Below, piece by piece: positions 59,619 through 64,000 of a stretch of DNA of 64,000 nt. The stretch comes from Oscillospiraceae bacterium (GTDB lineage: Bacteria; Bacillota; Clostridia; Oscillospirales; Oscillospiraceae): assembly GCA_017435615.1 (NCBI GenBank), contig JAFSET010000016.1:1-64000 (forward strand), read 5' to 3'. The notes beneath the pieces were generated by a model. The model searched no databases and was not told the origin of the DNA. It saw only the letters and a list, made by a program, of their open reading frames with translations. The position numbers and the translations under genes are program-made. The number at the start of each line of letters is the position of its first letter. Within the stretch, counting starts at the first letter, position 1.

Positions 59619-59659
59619 AAAAACCAGCCCCGGGGAAATTCCCCCGAGACTGGTTTTTT
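59619..59659. terminator. Terminator after the phosphorylase gene
   Basis: AAAAACCAG pairs with CTGGTTTTT around an inner CCCCGGGG/CCCCCG stem, with A and T runs on either side. It ends the minus-strand gene at 59666. Confidence 0.7.
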
Positions 59660-59665
59660 AGACTT

Positions 59666-61975
59666 TTAAAACTTTACAAAGAACGCTTCTTTTCCGGTGA
59701 TCAGCGTTTTGCGTTTTTCCGTCAGCAGGTTTTCATCCAAATACACCTTGCCGCCATCAATTCTTAGCACATGGGCTTTTCCTAAGTATTCAAACTGCAC
59801 CTGCGCCTTCTGCATATGTTCCGGAAGGCAGGGCGCAATTTCCAGTCCGTCCAGCACCGGCCGGATGCCGAACATCCACTCATAAACACCACGCATAGCC
59901 ATTGCCACACTGCCCGTCAGGAAGCACATCAGGCCTCTGTGGTTAAAGGCCGGCAGCTCCTGCCAACAGTTCACGATGGCATAGGGCGGTGTAAAGGCCA
60001 GCTCAGTGGGATGCTTTTCGGTGTCATAGGGCATGATCCATTTCAGAGTATCAAACAGCAGATCCCCTTCACCGGCTTCTGCCAGGGCTCTAGCGAAAAA
60101 TCCCTGAGAGCCGTGATTATACACATTGCCGTTTTCTCCCAAATAACGGGGCACATCACCGCTGGCAATTCTTCCCACCTTTTCCATGGGTTTATCACCC
60201 AAATGGGGATAAAACAGCCGGTAACCCTTATCGCATTTCAGGCTTTGGGCCTTTTTCACAATGGCGGCGTGTTTTTCCCTTTCCGCCACGCCGGAGATGA
60301 TGGCATAATAGTTGGAAACGCCGTACATCCGACATTCCCCGTCCGGATCGCAGTCTGAGAATATCCATTTGCCGTCATCATTGAAAACGCCGTTATAAAA
60401 GCCCTGTTCATTGAAGGCGTGCTGATTGATGCACTTCTTTAAGGTTTCCGCAAAATCCAGATACCGGCTTACATCCGCGTTTTTATCCAGCATCCGCAGA
60501 ATGTCGGCAAGGTATTTTAAGGACATCACCGTTTGCTCACTGACCGTGACCGACTCGCCACGGTCCTCCAAGCCGGCAGTATTGACCGCATCCAGCCAGT
60601 CACCGCCCCGGATCTTGCACAGCCCGTGTTCGCCTATGTTTTCCGGGCAGATATAGTATTCCACCGCCGTGATCAGGTGCTCCAACACGGTGCTTTCCCG
60701 GTCACTGTCCAGCCAGGGAATAACTTTGTTCAGGATGTCAAAATCCCGGGTATGGGCCAAATACTTGTAAAGAAACTCCACGAAAAAGGCTCCGCCGTCC
60801 ACATGGGTCCTCAGATCGTGTTTGCCGTGTCTTCCGTTGGCGGAATACTGCCGGGGGAACCAGCCGTCTGTTCTTTGACATTCCAGCATGGTCAGCAAAA
60901 TCTGTTTGGGAGCCTTTGTGTTGGAATACAGCAGTGCCGCATAGTCCTGAGCCGAATCCCGGGAGCCACGCATGCCCGTAGGCCAGCCTCGGTCCAGAGA
61001 TGCCACCCAGTTCATTTGCAGCGGCAGCCAGTGGTTGACATAGGCATCAAAGGTGCTGTCACCGGTGGTGACCCGGTTCTTGGAAAACAGGGTGTCAAAT
61101 TTCTGTTTGCGTTCTGCTTTTTTCTCCTCAAAGCAGGCCCGTTCAAAATAGCAGGCCTGCTGCTGGGGTTCATCGATGGTCAGCACCGCGGAAAGCGTTT
61201 TTTCCTGCCCCGGTGCCAGGCTCCAATGATACCCGGCTCCGTATACCGGCGGATAGCCGTAATTCCGTGTGCCTCCGGACAGGATGCACTCCGGACCGGA
61301 CAGATCACCCTGTCCCACAAATTTTTCCAGGCTCACTTCCCAATCGGTCAGATCCTCCACCGGCAGCAGAAAGGTTGCCTGGCGGCGTTTTTCTCCCTTG
61401 GCATCGGCGTTGAGCAGCTTGGTGGTAAAGGTCAGCTTCTCATTTTTTTCGCAGGATGTATCCAAATACCATTCGTACTTATCCCACAGTGCCATAGACG
61501 CTTCATTCAAATACGGCACAAGCTGGGGAATCACATCCAGCTCCACCTGCTTTTGAGAAGTGTTTTGCACGGTAAACCGCATCGCTACGGTGGTCCCCTT
61601 TTGCGGAATGATAAACTCCGTCACCATCCGCACCGGGCCATAGGCAAAGCTGTAGCTGGCGCTTTCCGGCAGGAACCGGATGCAGACATCATCCGGCTCC
61701 GCCGTTGCCGAAATGCGGTTAGGCCGAAAGAAATTGGTAATTTTCTGGGGAAAGCTGTCCGAGCACAGGTGGATCAGCCAGGGAGAGAATTTCTGATGCT
61801 GCTCTCTTTTAAACAGCACAATATCTCCCGGGGGATGGGCCTGGGCATAAACCGGGCCAAACTGATCCATTTTCAGCAGAATATCTCTGTTTTCATATAT
61901 ATATTCCCAGGATGCAGGCAAATTTAATGTGTGGATTTCATAGCCTGCCGTATCCTTGATAAACTGTCCGTACAT
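59666..61975 (-). CDS. GH94-type glycoside phosphorylase
   Basis: 769 aa, cytoplasmic. N-terminal beta-supersandwich (1-270), helical linker and (alpha/alpha)6 barrel. Motifs: GMRGSRDSAQD, DLRTHVDGGAFFVEF, CKIRGGDWLDAVN with the catalytic Asp near residue 460, YNHGSQGFFARAL, TPPYAIVNCW, and LTGSVAMAMRGVYEWMFGIRPVLDGLEIAPCLP, the last a hallmark of GH94. These enzymes split a beta-linked disaccharide with phosphate and release a sugar-1-phosphate, saving ATP. Specificity (cellobiose, chitobiose, laminaribiose or other) cannot be read here. GAGGTGAAACT precedes the ATG. Confidence 0.85.
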   Translation of the reverse strand: MYGQFIKDTAGYEIHTLNLPASWEYIYENRDILLKMDQFGPVYAQAHPPGDIVLFKREQHQKFSPWLIHLCSDSFPQKITNFFRPNRISATAEPDDVCIRFLPESASYSFAYGPVRMVTEFIIPQKGTTVAMRFTVQNTSQKQVELDVIPQLVPYLNEASMALWDKYEWYLDTSCEKNEKLTFTTKLLNADAKGEKRRQATFLLPVEDLTDWEVSLEKFVGQGDLSGPECILSGGTRNYGYPPVYGAGYHWSLAPGQEKTLSAVLTIDEPQQQACYFERACFEEKKAERKQKFDTLFSKNRVTTGDSTFDAYVNHWLPLQMNWVASLDRGWPTGMRGSRDSAQDYAALLYSNTKAPKQILLTMLECQRTDGWFPRQYSANGRHGKHDLRTHVDGGAFFVEFLYKYLAHTRDFDILNKVIPWLDSDRESTVLEHLITAVEYYICPENIGEHGLCKIRGGDWLDAVNTAGLEDRGESVTVSEQTVMSLKYLADILRMLDKNADVSRYLDFAETLKKCINQHAFNEQGFYNGVFNDDGKWIFSDCDPDGECRMYGVSNYYAIISGVAEREKHAAIVKKAQSLKCDKGYRLFYPHLGDKPMEKVGRIASGDVPRYLGENGNVYNHGSQGFFARALAEAGEGDLLFDTLKWIMPYDTEKHPTELAFTPPYAIVNCWQELPAFNHRGLMCFLTGSVAMAMRGVYEWMFGIRPVLDGLEIAPCLPEHMQKAQVQFEYLGKAHVLRIDGGKVYLDENLLTEKRKTLITGKEAFFVKF

Positions 61976-61993
61976 AGTTTCACCTCTGATTTT

Positions 61994-62028
61994 GACAAAA
62001 ACCGCAGGGGCGCTCCTACGGTTTTGTC
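61994..62028 (-). terminator. Hairpin between GH123-like and GH94-type genes
   Basis: GACAAAAACCGCAGG (61994-62008) pairs with CCTACGGTTTTGTC (62015-62028) with one mismatch; on the minus strand it ends in GGTTTTTG. It probably gives partial termination. Confidence 0.55.
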
Positions 62029-62033
62029 TGTAG

Positions 62034-63623
62034 TCATTGTATATTGCTTTGCTCCAAGGCCTCCAACAGCCGCAAGCTTAGGCTGCGCAGGGACTGCACA
62101 TCCTGGCTGCCGTGGAACTGAGCATAGTCGGCAGTCAGCGCCTGCCACAGGCCCAGGTCTTTTTCGTGCAGGAGCTTCAGCAGCTCTGCATCCTCACAGC
62201 CCTTGCGGTACATATTCATCCGCACAGAGCAATAGATCTTATCTTTCTCCGGGTACATGATATGGCTGTCACCGGCAGGCAAGATCTTGCCGTCACCGTA
62301 GCTGTGGCTTTGGTTCGTCTGCAAAAACGGATGCTGATCCGGCTCGAGCTGGTTCAGACCCCAGTGCAGATACCCGGTAATTTGATTGCGGGCAATGCCC
62401 CAAAAGATCTGACGGCAGCTATGCAGCGGCACATCCAAAAACCGCTGATAATAATTGCCGATGGGCACGCAGCAGGTATACAGCCAAACCTCGCTGCCCT
62501 GCTCCAGGGCCTGATCAAAGGAAGCTTTATCCTGCTCATAGGTTTTGGACAGCGGCACCAGAATATCGATATATTCCTGAAATTTCGCTGTTTTCACCGC
62601 CTCGCACACTTTGGCCTGGGGCAAGAAGTCCCGGACCATATTCCGCAGCAGCGCATACTGCTTCATCCGCACCGGGATGGCCGTTTCCGGTTCATCCGGC
62701 TCGTCTGCCAAATGGAACACGATCTTATCCTGCCAGCCTTTTTTCTCTGCCAAATCGGAAACGGCTCCGAAAAAGCTTCTGAGGACAGCCTGTCCTTCCG
62801 CACTGTCCACCGGAAAGCCGTCCTTTGCCAGTGCCAGCAGGTTTTCATGATACACCCGTTTGCGCTGACCGATGGGTCCGATCTTCAGCGTCTGCAAACC
62901 GGCCTCAAAAAAGATATCTGCCACCTGTTCCAACCGGCTCAGGTCCACCTTGCCGTCGATCAGCGCAATATCCGGCGACAGCATAAAGTGGGTCTGCCGC
63001 ATAGAGGCCATTATTTTGGCATACTGCGCGATTTTCTCATAATGCTCCGGACTGAACCGGGCCACACCGTGACGGTCCGCCATGCTTTCCAGGGAAAACC
63101 AGTGGTCCAGGCCCAAAGTGGGGATTTCCGGAAGACCGGCATCATAGATCCGCAGGCTAAGGGCTACCGTAACCCTTTCCTCGCCGCTTTGGATGCAGAC
63201 ACAAAGCTCCCGGCTGCCAGCTACGGAAGTATCCGGCTGAACGAAAAACGCCTGTCTGCTGCCTTGCAGTGGCTGTCCGTCGTATGGCAGATAGGCATCA
63301 TAAACCTGAAACGGCGCAATTCTTGTGCAGTGAGGCGGACAAACCTCCTGCTTTTGGATATACACAAAGGGCTTATCCCCAAAATCCGTGGTTTCGTCAC
63401 TGGCGGTATTATACTGTACGGTCACTTCCCGCAGCAGCATCACAGCAGACTGCTCTGCGGAAACTGTGACCGGCTCCGTCAGCTCGTCAGCCAGGATCTG
63501 AACACCGCAGATGCCGCCCTTGGGAGCCCAAAGCTGCAGCGGCTGTCCGTCATAAGGGGCTGTTCCCAAGGTCTTTTCATCGGGATAAAGCCATATGTCA
63601 TCGTTTTTTACATAGATCTTCAT
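62034..63623 (-). CDS. DUF4091 / GH123-like glycoside hydrolase
   Basis: 529 aa, no signal peptide. The N-terminal beta domain (about 1-165) is followed by a TIM barrel: HFMLSPDIALIDGKVDL, LKIGPIGQRKRVYHE, KIVFHLADEPDEPE with the Asp-Glu pair near residue 307 that in GH123 acts with the substrate acetamido group, EVWLYTCCVPIGNYYQRFLD and FWGIARNQITGYLHWGLN. GH123 members are beta-N-acetylgalactosaminidases. If the activity holds, the substrate includes N-acetylated hexosamine. It overlaps the upstream membrane-anchored gene by four bases. Confidence 0.75.
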   Translation of the reverse strand: MKIYVKNDDIWLYPDEKTLGTAPYDGQPLQLWAPKGGICGVQILADELTEPVTVSAEQSAVMLLREVTVQYNTASDETTDFGDKPFVYIQKQEVCPPHCTRIAPFQVYDAYLPYDGQPLQGSRQAFFVQPDTSVAGSRELCVCIQSGEERVTVALSLRIYDAGLPEIPTLGLDHWFSLESMADRHGVARFSPEHYEKIAQYAKIMASMRQTHFMLSPDIALIDGKVDLSRLEQVADIFFEAGLQTLKIGPIGQRKRVYHENLLALAKDGFPVDSAEGQAVLRSFFGAVSDLAEKKGWQDKIVFHLADEPDEPETAIPVRMKQYALLRNMVRDFLPQAKVCEAVKTAKFQEYIDILVPLSKTYEQDKASFDQALEQGSEVWLYTCCVPIGNYYQRFLDVPLHSCRQIFWGIARNQITGYLHWGLNQLEPDQHPFLQTNQSHSYGDGKILPAGDSHIMYPEKDKIYCSVRMNMYRKGCEDAELLKLLHEKDLGLWQALTADYAQFHGSQDVQSLRSLSLRLLEALEQSNIQ

Positions 63624-64000
63624 TGCTTTTTACCTTTTTTGATCAGCACAACCGTATTTACAAGGGAAAAGGCTGTACACAGCACGATCACCGCAATGCT
63701 GCCCACAAAAAGCCAGTCGATGTTCCGCTTCTTCTCAGGTTCAGCAGCATCCTCCCCTTCTTCCTCTTCGTTCAGCTCCAACTGGGGAATGGTCACCAAT
63801 TCCTGGGGGTCCTCATCGCCACCGGCACCCTCAGCACCCACATTCTCCTGCTGTTCCAGCGGTGACTCGCCCAGGGTTTCAAAGCCGGGGTTGGACAGCA
63901 GATTTTCGCTGGGATCTTCCATGAAAAACGCTGCCAAATCGTCGTACATCACCCACTGTCCCGGCTGTGCCTCCGACCATATGGACACTTCCAGGGTACC
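63620..64000 (-). CDS. C-terminal part of a membrane-anchored surface protein (partial)
   Basis: The frame is open to the window edge; 126 codons are visible. It holds the end of a beta domain (LEVSIWSEAQPGQWVMYDDLAAF), the start of a carbohydrate-binding-like repeat (NLLSNPGFETLGESP), a long acidic spacer (NEEEEGEDAAEPEKK), a membrane segment (WLFVGSIAVIVLCTAFSLVNTVVLI) and a basic tail KKGKKQ. This is the layout of a secreted carbohydrate-active protein fixed by its C-terminus, with the acidic spacer crossing the wall. The catalytic part is outside the window. Confidence 0.7.
   Translation of the reverse strand, partial: GTLEVSIWSEAQPGQWVMYDDLAAFFMEDPSENLLSNPGFETLGESPLEQQENVGAEGAGGDEDPQELVTIPQLELNEEEEGEDAAEPEKKRNIDWLFVGSIAVIVLCTAFSLVNTVVLIKKGKKQ

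Noticed and set aside
60533..61927. 464-aa + strand frame
   Set aside because: Antisense to the GH94-type gene.

Overview
The window looks like a chromosomal segment of a gut-type Bacillota bacterium, probably Oscillospiraceae/Ruminococcaceae. The support is strong AGGAGG-type ribosome sites, sigma-A promoters, families such as pyruvate phosphate dikinase, YesL and LplB-type permeases, BspA-like repeats, very large secreted proteins and palindromic intergenic repeats. This assignment is inferred from gene content; no marker gene such as rRNA is present, and I saw no tRNA, CRISPR array or phage module.

Left edge (1-7240, mostly + strand). The 3' end of ppdK is followed by a mirror-symmetric array of small hairpins and a small HNH nuclease gene. 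A second copy of the last codons of ppdK follows, with a long perfect-palindrome terminator, which suggests a site-specific element inserted at the ppdK 3' end. Next come a flavin-reductase-like protein, an acyltransferase-3 membrane protein, a CPBP protease, a small HTH repressor divergent from a 75-aa unknown gene, glycerate kinase and a lipoprotein.

Region 7246-32906 (minus strand). This run goes from an ABC solute-binding lipoprotein (31281-32906) through three secreted repeat proteins (317, 1711 and 2894 aa), two Gfo/Idh/MocA-type oxidoreductases, a stand-alone protein resembling an oxidoreductase C-terminal domain, a phosphodiester glycosidase, a DegT-type aminotransferase, a ThrE-type exporter and a DUF1961-like protein. 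A GH36 alpha-galactosidase lies beyond a terminator. An AraC regulator (33301-34068) is divergent from the binding-protein gene.

Region 34201-49109 (minus strand). Two LplB/MalG-type permeases, YesL, a TIM-barrel protein of unknown specificity, two SIS sugar-isomerase proteins, a ribokinase-like PfkB kinase, a CE2/SGNH esterase lipoprotein, a second Gfo/Idh paralogue, a PHP phosphoesterase split by a one-base deletion, a second PHP phosphatase, a secreted repeat protein ending in a CE2/SGNH esterase, and an AraM-type glycerol-1-phosphate dehydrogenase. Three promoters in these two regions carry a related 16-base element just upstream of the -35 box. It may be the site of the AraC protein.

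Region 49408-64000. A membrane protein of unknown function, a BspA-like leucine-rich surface protein, a DeoR/alcohol dehydrogenase/PfkB sugar-phosphate locus, an SGNH esterase, a GH94-type phosphorylase, a DUF4091/GH123-like protein and the C-terminal part of a membrane-anchored protein that runs off the end.

Taken together, the minus-strand genes read as one large glycan-use locus. Surface proteins built from a shared repeat carry different catalytic heads (phosphodiester glycosidase or acetyl esterase). A binding protein and permeases import the products, and dehydrogenases, isomerases, PHP phosphatases, kinases and a phosphorylase process sugars and sugar phosphates inside. The recurrence of phosphodiester-glycosidase domains (three genes) beside a glycerol-1-phosphate dehydrogenase and phosphoesterases suggests that the substrate contains phosphodiester-linked sugars. 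That is inference.
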